Shown: positions 17,817 to 25,671, numbered from the stretch's first letter. The stretch: DNA of 50,130 nt from Vulcanimicrobiota bacterium (GCA_028287565.1 JAQBPK010000102.1:1-50130), one strand, 5' to 3'. The notes: generated from the sequence alone by a model not told the origin. Made by a program: numbers and translations.

Positions 17817-18689
17817 TTACGCCGCGTGTGCTGGGACCTTCGGCAGCAGCTCGCTCAGGGCGAAATCCACCAGCGACTGGCGCTGGATCGGTGCAACTGC
17901 GTCGTTGAACGCGGCGATGTCCGGGGCGTTCGGGACCGGGGTGCGTAACGGGCGCATTCCAGCCGGCTGTTCGGCCAGCGCGAAGATCGCTTCGGCTACC
18001 TCATGCGAGTCGCGCTCAGCTGCTGCTGCCGAAAGCGCGCCGAAGACGTTGGCCGCTAGCGGCGTTACCTCGCCGTAGCCTTCGAGTCGTGCTGTATCGT
18101 CCGGGCCGACGCGCGAATTCGAGATGTTCGTCCCGTACGCGCCCGGCTGCACGATCGCGACGTCCACTCCGAGCGGTGAAAGCTCGTACGATGACGTTTC
18201 GGCGAGCGCTTCGAGCGCCCATTTCGAGGACGCGTACACGCCGCCGAACGGTAGCGCAAAGCGGCCGACCACCGAGCTCACGTAGACGACGAGGCCGCTG
18301 CGGCGATCGCGCATGCCCGGTAGGAACGCGCGGCTGACGCGCATCGGTCCGAATACGTTGACGTCGAACTGCTGCTGGATGAGCTCGGGCGTGAACGCTT
18401 CCACGACACCGAAGTATGCCGCTCCGGCGTTGTTGACGAGCACGTCGACGGGCCCATCGGCGAGAATCGCGGCGGCTGCGCGATCGACGGAGCTCTGATC
18501 CGTCACCTCGAGATCGACGACCTGGATGCCCTGCCGCTCCAGCTCGGCGGCGGCTTGCGCGTGGCGGCGGTGCGGGTCGCGAATGGTGGCGAACACGCGC
18601 CAGCCGGCGGCGGCGAAGCGTTCCGCCGTGTCGCGCCCGAAGCCGGAGCTGGCCCCGGTGACGACGACGGTCTGTTGTGGATTTGACAT
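17817..18689 (-). CDS. short-chain dehydrogenase/reductase
   Basis: 290 residues, classical SDR: TGASSGFGRDTA cofactor loop near residue 11, NNAGAAYFG near 87, catalytic Ser of YVSSVVG and the YASSK Tyr/Lys pair near 150-154, and QPGAYGTNI after it. It uses NAD(P)H; the substrate is not predictable from sequence. Divergent from an HxlR regulator across 66 bases with inverted repeats, a common arrangement for reductases induced by reactive electrophiles or quinones. Confidence 0.85.
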   Translation of the reverse strand: MSNPQQTVVVTGASSGFGRDTAERFAAAGWRVFATIRDPHRRHAQAAAELERQGIQVVDLEVTDQSSVDRAAAAILADGPVDVLVNNAGAAYFGVVEAFTPELIQQQFDVNVFGPMRVSRAFLPGMRDRRSGLVVYVSSVVGRFALPFGGVYASSKWALEALAETSSYELSPLGVDVAIVQPGAYGTNISNSRVGPDDTARLEGYGEVTPLAANVFGALSAAAAERDSHEVAEAIFALAEQPAGMRPLRTPVPNAPDIAAFNDAVAPIQRQSLVDFALSELLPKVPAHAA

Positions 18690-18709
18690 GCCGCCAGTCT
18701 AGGCGCTAA

Positions 18710-18726
18710 ACTTCCGAAAGGGAAGT
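18710..18726. promoter_or_regulatory. inverted repeat between SDR and HxlR genes
   Basis: ACTTCC (18710-18715) and GGAAGT (18721-18726) with 5 bases between; the palindrome AAGTACTT overlaps its right side (18723-18730). It lies centrally in the divergent intergenic region, so it is a plausible HxlR operator controlling both genes. Confidence 0.5.
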
Positions 18727-18755
18727 ACTTACTAAAAAGTTAGCCCGGAGGTTCC

Positions 18756-19139
18756 ATGGCTCGACGCCAGCCCATCATTGGAGATTGTTTTCGCGACGAC
18801 TGTCCCGCCCGCGAGGTGCTCAACCACGTGAGCAACCGTTGGGGCGGGCTGGTGCTCGGCGCGCTCCTCGATCGCGACCTTCGGTACTCTGAAATCCGCG
18901 CCCGCGTGGGCGGCATCTCGGAGAAAATGCTGGCGCAAACGCTCGACGTGCTGGAGCGCGACGGTCTGATCGCACGAACGAGCCATCCGGTCGTGCCGCC
19001 GCGCGTCGAGTACGCCCTCACGGCGAGCGGACGCGGGTTGGCCGAGCGTCTCATGGACCTTTTCCGCTGGATCGGAGTAAACGTCGAGACGTTCACGCGC
19101 GCGCAGAAGCAATACGACTCGCGCCAACGGTCCGCGTGA
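18756..19139 (+). CDS. HxlR-family transcriptional regulator
   Basis: 127 residues with the HxlR winged helix: CPAREVLNHVSNRWGGLVLGAL, then RYSEIRARVGGISEKMLAQTL, DVLERDGLIART and a VEYALTASGRGL wing. Cys15 and Cys21-like positions (DCFRDDCPA) could act in redox sensing as in some HxlR/DUF24 members; that is inference. GGAGG lies 4 bases before the ATG. It probably regulates the divergent SDR gene. Confidence 0.85.
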   Translation: MARRQPIIGDCFRDDCPAREVLNHVSNRWGGLVLGALLDRDLRYSEIRARVGGISEKMLAQTLDVLERDGLIARTSHPVVPPRVEYALTASGRGLAERLMDLFRWIGVNVETFTRAQKQYDSRQRSA

Positions 19140-19163
19140 GGTGCGGCTGCAACACTGCGGTCG

Positions 19164-19496
19164 TCATCCTATCTCCAGGCGGGTAATCTTTGAACCCGCC
19201 AGCGTGAACGCGAAGTCCAGAACCACTGGGCTGCCGGGGAAATCGCCCGTTAGCTCGGCCGACACGACGGTGCGTGCACCGGTTGTCGTTGCGTCGCGAA
19301 GCTCCACGGTGTAGCGGTAGCGTCGCGCCGTGTCTTCGATCCACGAACGGATCGCGGCACGACCGGCATAGTCTTGGCGCTCGTCCGTGACCCGCGCGTT
19401 CTCGTCGAAGGTCGCCAGCTTGGCATCGACATCGCCGCGGCTGGTAGCGTCAAAGTAGGCTGTTATTGGCTGTGGCAGGTCCAATTTGAGCGACAT
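19164..19496 (-). CDS. SnoaL/NTF2-like protein
   Basis: 110 residues from ATG 19496 (GGAG 6 bases upstream). The cone-shaped NTF2-like fold is suggested by ITAYFDATSRGDVDAKLATF, DENARVTDERQDYAGRAAI, RSWIEDTARRYRYTVELRD and a final FTLAGSKITRLEIG strand. Members bind small ligands or act as isomerases/hydrolases; the role here is unknown. It follows the MerR gene on the same strand by 35 bases and is probably cotranscribed and ligand-controlled. Confidence 0.7.
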   Translation of the reverse strand: MSLKLDLPQPITAYFDATSRGDVDAKLATFDENARVTDERQDYAGRAAIRSWIEDTARRYRYTVELRDATTTGARTVVSAELTGDFPGSPVVLDFAFTLAGSKITRLEIG

Positions 19497-19531
19497 GATC
19501 TTCTCCAAATCGAGCGATAGGGGTCGCGCTG

Positions 19532-20350
19532 TCAGCGCGGGGCCGTAGTCCGGAAGACCGGCCAACCGATCTCGGTTACCAGTTGACCGTCGTCGGGCGT
19601 GTCATCCGATGCGACGATGTAGCGCTCGCGAATGGGGCCTTCGATTCCGATTGCGCGTTCGGCAACGTGCGCGCCTAAGGATCCGTAGGTCCGATCCGCG
19701 TCACGCAGAGCGCCGTGATGTACCGCTACGGCGAGCTCCACCGCCGGCAGATCCACGACGCGAACCTCTCCCGCGGTTTGCAGTGCTCCACCGATCGGGA
19801 CGAAGACGACGACTTCCCCGATCTCGTCCGCGAACAATTCTGTTGGATACACACCGCCTGCCGGACCGGTCGAACGCACACCTGCGGCACGAAGCACGTC
19901 GTAAATCTCTTCGAAAGCGTTCTCCCACCACGGCGCGAGCTCGTCGCGCTTCACGACCTTCGTGATCGCCGCTGCTCGCATCCGCGGGACCGAACGGTAT
20001 TCCACTGCAATGCTCGGCGTCGCGGGCTCGAGCAGCGTGCGCAACGACGCGACCGTCGACTGCACCTCGGCGACCTGCGACTCCATGCGCTTCAGATGAT
20101 CGACGATCAGCGCATTGCGCTCGGTGAGGTCCGGCGCGGCCAGCACCGCCTTGACCTGATCGACGGGCATTCCGAGGTCGCGGAACCGGCGGATGATCTG
20201 CGCCGGCGCGACCTGAGCGACGTCATACGAACGATATCCGGTCTGCGCGTCCACGCTCGCCGGCTCCAGCAGCCCAACGTCGTGATAGTGGCGCAAGGCC
20301 TTCACGCTGAGGTGCGTCATCCGCGAGAAGTCGCCGATCGAGACCTGCAT
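19532..20350 (-). CDS. MerR-family regulator with GyrI-like effector-binding domain
   Basis: 272 residues. N-terminal MerR HTH (QVSIGDFSRMTHLSVKALRHY, HDVGLLEPASVD, TGYRSYDVAQV), a dimerisation coiled coil (about 70-115), then a GyrI-like small-molecule-binding domain (about 120-272) as in BmrR/TipA-type multidrug sensors. Its own promoter has the MerR-type 19-base spacer (20357-20387) and ends at the start codon, implying autoregulation and a leaderless mRNA. The NTF2-like gene follows. Confidence 0.85.
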   Translation of the reverse strand: MQVSIGDFSRMTHLSVKALRHYHDVGLLEPASVDAQTGYRSYDVAQVAPAQIIRRFRDLGMPVDQVKAVLAAPDLTERNALIVDHLKRMESQVAEVQSTVASLRTLLEPATPSIAVEYRSVPRMRAAAITKVVKRDELAPWWENAFEEIYDVLRAAGVRSTGPAGGVYPTELFADEIGEVVVFVPIGGALQTAGEVRVVDLPAVELAVAVHHGALRDADRTYGSLGAHVAERAIGIEGPIRERYIVASDDTPDDGQLVTEIGWPVFRTTAPR

Positions 20351-20356
20351 GGCTCT

Positions 20357-20387
20357 AACCTAAAGCCTCCTCCTGGGGGAGAGTCAA
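20357..20387 (-). promoter_or_regulatory. MerR-type promoter with 19-bp spacer
   Basis: On the minus strand, TTGACT (20387-20382) and TAGGTT (20362-20357) are separated by 19 bases containing a CTCC/GGAG dyad, the hallmark of promoters that MerR proteins untwist. The -10 ends 7 bases before the ATG at 20350, so the mRNA should begin at or next to the start codon. Confidence 0.75.
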
Positions 20388-20437
20388 CCCCTCCGGAGGT
20401 GCCACCCACGCGTCCAAAGCCGGGTCGCAATGCCCGT

Positions 20438-20815
20438 ATGCCTCTAGTTCGCATTACCGGCCGCCACGATGTGACGACGCTCCACGCGCTCGGCGACGCC
20501 GTGCACGATGCGCTCGTCGCCGCCGTCGGAATACCGGCCGACGACCGCTTTCAAGTTCTCACCTCCGCGACCGCCGAGATGCTCATCGCGGATCCGGGTT
20601 ATCTCGGACACCACCGCGAGTCGCCGGCGATCGTCGAGATCACGCTCAGCGCCGGGCGCACCAACGATCAGAAGCGCGACCTCTACGCGCGGATCGCGCG
20701 CGGCGCGGAAGCGGCCGGGATACGGGCTGACGATGTCATGGTCGTGCTGCACGAAAACCAACGCGTCGACTGGTCGTTCGGAGGCGGGATCGCCGATTAC
20801 GTCCCGACCGGCTGA
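20438..20815 (+). CDS. tautomerase-family (4-OT/MIF-like) protein
   Basis: 125 residues beginning MPLVRITGRHD: a proline right after the initiator Met is the catalytic base of the tautomerase superfamily, exposed once Met is removed. Later blocks VEITLSAGRTNDQKRDLYARI and DVMVVLHENQRVDWSF match the second half of the double beta-alpha-beta fold. It is longer than single 4-OT units (about 62), consistent with a fused two-unit monomer. Substrate unknown. No ribosome site is evident. Confidence 0.75.
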   Translation: MPLVRITGRHDVTTLHALGDAVHDALVAAVGIPADDRFQVLTSATAEMLIADPGYLGHHRESPAIVEITLSAGRTNDQKRDLYARIARGAEAAGIRADDVMVVLHENQRVDWSFGGGIADYVPTG

Positions 20816-20840
20816 CCGTGGTGAAGCGCGGAGGCCGTGC

Positions 20841-20882
20841 TTGACAATCGTTTTCCGGCTGCTATAGTGAACCAAGTGGTTC
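20841..20882 (+). promoter_or_regulatory. leaderless ArsR promoter with overlapping operator
   Basis: -35 TTGACA (20841-20846), 16-base spacer, -10 TATAGT (20863-20868). Directly after it is the inverted repeat GAACCA-AG-TGGTTC (20869-20882), which contains the likely GTG start (20876). Transcription should begin at about the start codon. ArsR bound to the repeat would cover the transcription start. Confidence 0.7.
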
Positions 20883-21217
20883 AGTCACCGGCGAGCCGGA
20901 AGCTCGACACCGTCATCGCCGCGATCTCGGATCCGACTCGCCGAGCGATCGTCGAACGGCTCGCGCGCGGGCCGGCGAGCATCTCGGACGTTGCCGCACC
21001 CTTTCCTATGTCGCTCACGGGCTTCATCAAGCACGTGCGGGTGCTCGAGCGAGCGGGGCTCGTTCGCCGCACGCGCAGCGGCCGCGAGAACACGCTCGAG
21101 CTTTCCGCCGAGCCGCTCCGCGACGTCGCGACGTGGGTCTTCAGCTACGCATCATTTTGGAACGCGCGCCTCGATCAGTTCGAACGCCACTTCGCACAAC
21201 AGAAAGAACGACGATGA
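20876..21217 (+). CDS. ArsR-family regulator (SRPBCC-linked), first module
   Basis: 113 residues from GTG 20876, selected because an upstream ATG/GTG reading would overlap the promoter. Winged helix: VIAAISDPTRRAIVERLARG, PASISDVAAPFPMSLTGFIKHV, RVLERAGLVRRTRSGRENTLEL. No metal-binding Cys pair, as usual for ArsR proteins paired with SRPBCC partners. The next gene starts within the stop (ATGA). The pair is expected to be autorepressed through the GAACCA repeat. Confidence 0.85.
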   Translation: MVQSPASRKLDTVIAAISDPTRRAIVERLARGPASISDVAAPFPMSLTGFIKHVRVLERAGLVRRTRSGRENTLELSAEPLRDVATWVFSYASFWNARLDQFERHFAQQKERR

Positions 21218-21651
21218 ACACGACCGACATTACCGTGACGCGGAAAATAGCGGCGCCCGCCGACGCCATCTTCAGAGCGTTTCTCGATCCGACGACGCCC
21301 GGCGGGCCGTGGTTCGGCGCCGCGCGCGCGATCGTGAACCCGGTCGTCGACGGCCTGTTCTATCACGCGGTCGAGCACGAAGGAAAAATGTGGCCGCACT
21401 ATGGCCGCTTCATCCGGCTCGACCGGCCGAGTCGCATCGAGCACACTTGGGTGTCGGAGGCAACGAAAGGCCTCGAATCCGTCGTGACCGTCACCCTCGA
21501 ACCGCACGGAGCGGAGACGGAAATGACGCTACACCACACCGGAGTCCCCGACGACGAGATGGGCCGCCAGCATAAAGAAGGCTGGACGTGGATGCTCTCC
21601 ACGATCGCGGAGCGCTACGCGTCGCCGCCGTCACCCGTCCCCGGCGGCTAG
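21214..21651 (+). CDS. SRPBCC (AHSA1-like) protein, first module
   Basis: 145 residues: ITVTRKIAAPADAIFRAFLD at the start, PGGPWFGAARAI, HYGRFIRLDRPSRIEHTWVS, VTVTLEPHGAETEMTLHHTG, and the C-terminal helix GWTWMLSTIAERYA are the successive elements of the START-like helix-grip fold. Such proteins bind hydrophobic ligands. Coupled to the ArsR gene by a 4-base overlap, it may be a ligand sink or sensor partner. Confidence 0.82.
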   Translation: MNTTDITVTRKIAAPADAIFRAFLDPTTPGGPWFGAARAIVNPVVDGLFYHAVEHEGKMWPHYGRFIRLDRPSRIEHTWVSEATKGLESVVTVTLEPHGAETEMTLHHTGVPDDEMGRQHKEGWTWMLSTIAERYASPPSPVPGG

Positions 21652-21701
21652 CGCAGCCACCTCGCGAGCGCCCGCGATGTGACTGCGCTTTCGAACCGTT
21701 G

Positions 21702-22154
21702 CTAGACCGTGTCCGCGAGCTGATCCAGGATCTTGCCCCAGCCGTCCGCGTGGCGGTCGCGCGATTCCACGCTCGCGAGCTGTTCGTGCGTCAGCACGAG
21801 CTCCGTCCCGCCGGCGACCTCGTTGAAATCGAGCGTCAGCAGCGTGTCGAACTCGTCGGCCGGATCGTCTTCTTCCCACCGCCACGTCATCGCGAGCCGT
21901 TCCGGCGCGCGCACCTCGCGATACGTGCCGCCGACGTTCATGCGCTCGCCGTCGGGCATGAGCATGACGAGACGATACGTGCCGCCGGTCCGAACGTCCA
22001 TCTCGATCTCCGGGACCGTGACGTCGCCCGGGCCGAGAATTTTCGCCGCGAGCTCCGGTTTCGTCCATGCGTCGAAGACGCGCTGGCGCGGCGCCTTGTA
22101 GGTGCGGCGCAAGACGAGTGCCGGGACGGCCACCGGCGTATGGGTTTCACTCAT
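21702..22154 (-). CDS. SRPBCC (AHSA1-like) protein, second module
   Basis: 150 residues from ATG 22154. Elements: LVLRRTYKAPRQRVFDAWT, EMDVRTGGTYRLVM, MNVGGTYREVRAPERLAMTW, LLTLDFNEVAGGTELVLTHE and a final DGWGKILDQL helix. Its start overlaps the stop of the partner ArsR gene (22151-22154). It is convergent with and paralogous to the first module, 50 bases apart at the 3' ends. Ligand unknown. Confidence 0.85.
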   Translation of the reverse strand: MSETHTPVAVPALVLRRTYKAPRQRVFDAWTKPELAAKILGPGDVTVPEIEMDVRTGGTYRLVMLMPDGERMNVGGTYREVRAPERLAMTWRWEEDDPADEFDTLLTLDFNEVAGGTELVLTHEQLASVESRDRHADGWGKILDQLADTV

Positions 22155-22492
22155 GTCTTCTTCTTTCGTTGAGGAGATTCTTCGAGGAGATCGCCGAGAC
22201 GGTCGAGCGTGGCGTTCCAGAACGCGCGCTGCTTGTCGATCCACGTCGATGCGGCGTGCATGACCTTCGGCGAGAGCGTGCAGCGGTGGACGCGGCCCGA
22301 CACGTGCCGGTCGAGGAGCCCGGACTCTTCGAGCACGCGGACGTGCCGGGAGATCGCGGGCTGCGATATGGCGAACCCGGAGGCGATCTCGCCGACCGTC
22401 AAAGGTCCGCGCGCGAGCCGCTCGACGATGCGCCGGCGCGTCGGGTCCGCCAACGCGGAGAAGACTCCGTCGAGATTCGTACTGTTAACCAT
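22151..22492 (-). CDS. ArsR-family regulator (SRPBCC-linked), second module
   Basis: 113 residues: VFSALADPTRRRIVERLARG, PLTVGEIASGFAISQPAISRHV, RVLEESGLLDRHVSGRVHRCTL, then a long C-terminal helix (WIDKQRAFWNATLDRLGDLL). The second-helix sequence differs markedly from the first module (QPAISRHV against LTGFIKHV), so the two should recognise different operators. The promoter is at 22504-22532; the gene is cotranscribed with its SRPBCC partner. Confidence 0.87.
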   Translation of the reverse strand: MVNSTNLDGVFSALADPTRRRIVERLARGPLTVGEIASGFAISQPAISRHVRVLEESGLLDRHVSGRVHRCTLSPKVMHAASTWIDKQRAFWNATLDRLGDLLEESPQRKKKT

Positions 22493-22503
22493 AGCGTTAT
22501 ATA

Positions 22504-22532
22504 ACCTTACCGTTAAATATCACAGATGTCAA
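22504..22532 (-). promoter_or_regulatory. promoter of the second ArsR-SRPBCC module
   Basis: Minus strand TTGACA (22532-22527), 17-base spacer, TAAGGT (22509-22504), 11 bases before the ATG at 22492. The palindrome GTTATATAAC (22496-22505) sits between -10 and the start and is a candidate ArsR operator. The leader is very short and has no ribosome site. Confidence 0.6.
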
Positions 22533-22536
22533 GCGG

Positions 22537-23142
22537 TCAGCGCGCCTCGCGGTCGGCGATCGCCCGTTCGAAGCGGCGGTCCGGAATGAACCAGATGCCG
22601 GCGACCAGCACGAAGATCGCGTCCGAGATGAGCGGCGAGACGAACGCGAGGCCGATCGCGGTGACGTAGAGCACGAGCGAGATTTTGCCCTTGAAGTCCG
22701 AGCTGACGGCCCGTGCGAGTACGCTGTCGGGACCGTTCACCGCGAGGAGCGCGTTCTGCAGCAGCGTGTAAGCGAGCGCGTCCATGAGCAGCCCGAATCC
22801 GTACAGCGCCGTAGGAATAGAAGCTGACGGGTTCTCGCCGAGCCAGTTCGTCACGAACGGCGCGAGCGAGAGCCAGAAGAGCAGGTGCAGGTTGGCCCAC
22901 ATGACGCGGCCGTCGATGCCGCTCGCCGCGCGCAGCATGTGATGGTGGTTGTTCCAATAGATGCCGACGAAGACGAAGCTCAGCGCGTAGGCGGCGAACG
23001 TGGGAAGAATCGAGCGCAGCGACGCGAAGTCGGTCCCGTGCGGCGGCTTCAGCTCGAGCACCATGATGGTGATGATCACGGCGATAACGCCGTCGCTGAA
23101 AGCCTCGAGGCGATCCGGCTCGGTCGAGAAGAGCTTCTTCAT
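22537..23142 (-). CDS. TMEM175-family potassium channel subunit
   Basis: 201 residues with the family signature RLEAFSDGVIAVIITIMVLE in the first helix (R-x3-FSD), followed by FAAYALSFVFVGIYWNNHHHM and further hydrophobic helices, six membrane segments in all. Prokaryotic TMEM175 proteins carry one such six-helix repeat and assemble as tetramers to form a leak-type K+ channel in the inner membrane. Single gene, no obvious partner. Confidence 0.87.
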   Translation of the reverse strand: MKKLFSTEPDRLEAFSDGVIAVIITIMVLELKPPHGTDFASLRSILPTFAAYALSFVFVGIYWNNHHHMLRAASGIDGRVMWANLHLLFWLSLAPFVTNWLGENPSASIPTALYGFGLLMDALAYTLLQNALLAVNGPDSVLARAVSSDFKGKISLVLYVTAIGLAFVSPLISDAIFVLVAGIWFIPDRRFERAIADREAR

Positions 23143-23233
23143 CGCGCTGGCGTTTGCGGGCCAGGATAGGCGACCTTCCGCGCTACGGTTTCCGCAGCGC
23201 GGAGGTAGCGGCTTGATGACGGCTTGCGGGAAG

Positions 23234-23539
23234 CTAGCCGCCGCCCGTGACGATCGGGGGATTAATGCGGTCGAGCTCGTCCTGCCATGCGCGGTTCACC
23301 TGGTCGACGGTCAGCGCGCGAGTGAAGTCCGGATGGAAGTTGCGGTCGGCTCGGGGATCGGGCGGCGTCGGCGCCGTGCGGCGCGGCGCGTTGGTAATAC
23401 CGATGAGCTGAATCGGGGTTCGCAGAGGCGCGTCCGTGACGAGCGTTCCGACGACGTGACCTTGTGCGTCGACAACGGTGTACTGCGCCGTGAACGCGAG
23501 AGACGCCGCGAACGCGGCTGCTTGCATGATTGATCTCAC
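23234..23539 (-). CDS. small exported protein, function unknown
   Basis: 101 residues from GTG 23539 (GGAG 7 bases upstream; an ATG lies 4 codons later). The N-terminal segment MQAAAFAASLAFTAQ looks like a short signal sequence. The mature part has a strand pair (YTVVDAQGHVVGTLVTDAPL) and a Pro/Arg-rich stretch, then DFTRALTVDQVNRAWQDELD. Not recognised. It follows the porin gene on the same strand, and its leader carries the TACGCCGCCGG repeat seen before two neighbours. Confidence 0.55.
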   Translation of the reverse strand: MRSIMQAAAFAASLAFTAQYTVVDAQGHVVGTLVTDAPLRTPIQLIGITNAPRRTAPTPPDPRADRNFHPDFTRALTVDQVNRAWQDELDRINPPIVTGGG

Positions 23540-23572
23540 GAAATTTCTCCTAGATTGGTGATCCACAATCGA

Positions 23573-23583
23573 TACGCCGCCGG
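23573..23583. repeat. intergenic 11-mer TACGCCGCCGG, copy 1
   Basis: First of three identical 11-mers, each lying in the leader of a consecutive minus-strand gene. Here it is 34 bases before the start at 23539 and is followed by a GATC. Confidence 0.4.
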
Positions 23584-23626
23584 CGAGATGATCGGATCGG
23601 ACGCCACGGCCCACATCGCAAACGCT

Positions 23627-25228
23627 CTAGAAGTCGTACTCCATCTGCGCGCGGTTGTACCGGAACTGCGGTAGGCCACCGTACGTGATCACGTTGGTGA
23701 CTTGGCGCGAGCCGTAGCGATACCGCAGCAGCAGCCCTTTGTATGGGCCGGGGCGGATTGGGGCCGCGAAGTACTGCGCGTCGGCGTTGACCTCGGCGAG
23801 CTGCTGCGAGCGAAAGCCGTTACCGTAGTCGAGGTACGACTGCGTCACGTACACGACCAGGCGTTTGTCGTTAGACGTCCACGTCGCTTGGATCTTCGGG
23901 CCGCTGAACGGGGCGTGGCGGTCGATCGGGCTTTGCGTCAGGCTCGTCAGCCACAGCGGGTCGGTGCCGTACGCGTCGGTGTACGGGCTGGCGAAGCCGC
24001 CGTACTGTACGGTCGTCGTGCCGTTGCGGTTCGCGATGCACTGCGGAGCGTTCACCGGCAGCACGTACGGGAACGACGTGCCTTTCTTCACCGTGAGCTG
24101 CTGGTTGGCGTTGCACACGTCACCTGCAGGCAGGCGGATGGTGTCGGCGCGCGGCGGAATCCGCTCGTACGAGAGCGTGATGCCGATGTTGCGCGTCACC
24201 GAGCCGCCGGCCTGAACGCCGAGCGGCGTGCTGAAGATTTTGCCGAGGACGGCGGCGCCCGTTTCGCGCTCGTATCCGCCGTGGAACGCCACGAACGGTT
24301 TCGTCCGCTGTCGGAAGAACGTGTATTTCGTGTCCAGCCACGCCAAGTTTGCGATGTCGTCGAAGCGGTAGAGGTGCAGGCTCGACGTGAGCCCGCGCGT
24401 CCCCGCGTATCCGATTCGCGCGTACTGCAGACCGGCGGTCGGAATGCTGATGCCGCCGGGGACGAACGTGTTCGCCGGCGTCCCCGCCGTGCCGGCGGGA
24501 AACGACGTCATGAGCGTGTTCTTCTCGAACGTCGAGTTCACGCGGCCCTGAAAACGAACCATGTCGGCGAGCTCGACCGACCATACCGGCGAGACAGCGT
24601 AGACGATGTCGGCGCCTTGGTACGCCGTGGGCTTTATACGCGTGTCCGACGAGCTCGTCCACGGCGTGTTGAACACCTGGTCGCCGAGCTTCACCGACAG
24701 CCGCGGATCCTTGTACTGCACGTACGCTTCATAGAGCGCGTTCAGCTCGAAGCCCGGCAGCGAGTCGTCCGGATTGAGCGCGGGCGCCTTGAGCTTTCCG
24801 CACGGCGGGCTCAGGTGCGAGACCGGGCTCGCGCAACCGTTCGCCGGCATTGCAAACAGATACGACGCTCCGACCGAGAACGGCGTGTTGCCAAAACGGT
24901 AGTCCGCGTGCAGGCCGAGACCCAGCTCGATGGACTGCTGGTTCACTTGGCCCGCTCCACCGATGCCGGTGCTCGCGTTCTGGCGCGTGAAGTCGTACGT
25001 CCGGAAAAAGCCGCGCACAGACAGCGGACGCGAGAACGGCGCCGCCGGCGCGGGAGGGGGTTGCGCCGGCGGCGCCGGTGACGGTGATGTCAATGGCGGC
25101 GATTCCGCCCCGGCAGATGCGGGCGGTGATTGCGCGCCGGCCGGTGCCTGTGAGAGCAGCAGCGCTGCAAAGAACGTAGCGGTCAACGTGCTCGCGTGCG
25201 TTCGCGATAACGTCGTTTGGTAAAACAC
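23627..25228 (-). CDS. outer-membrane beta-barrel porin, OprD-like
   Basis: 533 residues. Signal peptide (FFAALLLSQAPAGAQS), a Pro/Ala-rich linker to about residue 68, then a barrel of alternating amphipathic strands ending in the terminal Phe (QMEYDF) used by the Bam machinery. Features such as LSVRGFFRTYDFTRQNAS at the barrel start recall OprD/OpdK-type specific porins, which import aromatic or amino acids; that assignment is tentative. It probably shares an operon with the periplasmic binding protein upstream. It implies a true outer membrane. The GTG start at 25228 is uncertain. Confidence 0.7.
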   Translation of the reverse strand: MFYQTTLSRTHASTLTATFFAALLLSQAPAGAQSPPASAGAESPPLTSPSPAPPAQPPPAPAAPFSRPLSVRGFFRTYDFTRQNASTGIGGAGQVNQQSIELGLGLHADYRFGNTPFSVGASYLFAMPANGCASPVSHLSPPCGKLKAPALNPDDSLPGFELNALYEAYVQYKDPRLSVKLGDQVFNTPWTSSSDTRIKPTAYQGADIVYAVSPVWSVELADMVRFQGRVNSTFEKNTLMTSFPAGTAGTPANTFVPGGISIPTAGLQYARIGYAGTRGLTSSLHLYRFDDIANLAWLDTKYTFFRQRTKPFVAFHGGYERETGAAVLGKIFSTPLGVQAGGSVTRNIGITLSYERIPPRADTIRLPAGDVCNANQQLTVKKGTSFPYVLPVNAPQCIANRNGTTTVQYGGFASPYTDAYGTDPLWLTSLTQSPIDRHAPFSGPKIQATWTSNDKRLVVYVTQSYLDYGNGFRSQQLAEVNADAQYFAAPIRPGPYKGLLLRYRYGSRQVTNVITYGGLPQFRYNRAQMEYDF

Positions 25229-25239
25229 AGCAACCGGCG

Positions 25240-25250
25240 TACGCCGCCGG
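25240..25250. repeat. intergenic 11-mer TACGCCGCCGG, copy 2
   Basis: Second copy, 12 bases before the porin start. With flanking bases it can fold as CCGGCG-5 bases-CGCCGG on the minus strand. Confidence 0.4.
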
Positions 25251-25255
25251 TGCGA

Positions 25256-25663
25256 TCAGCGGTTCGCGGTGGTTTGCGCAGCCGCCGTCCAGCGGTGTCC
25301 GTCGGCGAACGTGATCGACGCGACGGAGCATTCGATCCGGCCGTCGCCGCGCGCGCCGCCACCGTCGAAGATGCGGTCGATCGTCACGCCGCGGGTGAAG
25401 CGTCCGCGGTCGGTGAGCATCGTGTGCGTGCCGTCGCGCACGACGTCGAACGTCACTTGCGTCGCGGCGGACTCGTCGGTGTTGAGGAAGCTAAGCTGCA
25501 GCAAGCGGTACGAGATCGGCGGGCCGAACTCGGCCATGCTGGCGGAGTTGTAGAGATCGCTCACCGAGCAGGTGCTGACGAGCACCGGGGCGTTCGTCGC
25601 GATGCCGGTTTGCGGCATCGCGAGCGCTCCGGCGGCGGCGATGGCTGAGAACAGGTGTTGCAT
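25256..25663 (-). CDS. secreted protein, function unknown
   Basis: 135 residues. Signal peptide-like start (MQHLFSAIAAAGALAMPQTG), then a beta-rich domain: VLVSTCSVSDLYNS, RLLQLSFLNTDESAATQVTF, TRGVTIDRIFDGG, IECSVASITFADGHRW. Two Cys (in STCSV and IECSV) could form a disulphide. Not recognised. It lies between the binding-protein and porin genes on the same strand, so a periplasmic role in the same uptake pathway is possible. Confidence 0.55.
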   Translation of the reverse strand: MQHLFSAIAAAGALAMPQTGIATNAPVLVSTCSVSDLYNSASMAEFGPPISYRLLQLSFLNTDESAATQVTFDVVRDGTHTMLTDRGRFTRGVTIDRIFDGGGARGDGRIECSVASITFADGHRWTAAAQTTANR

Positions 25664-25671
25664 GACCGCAA

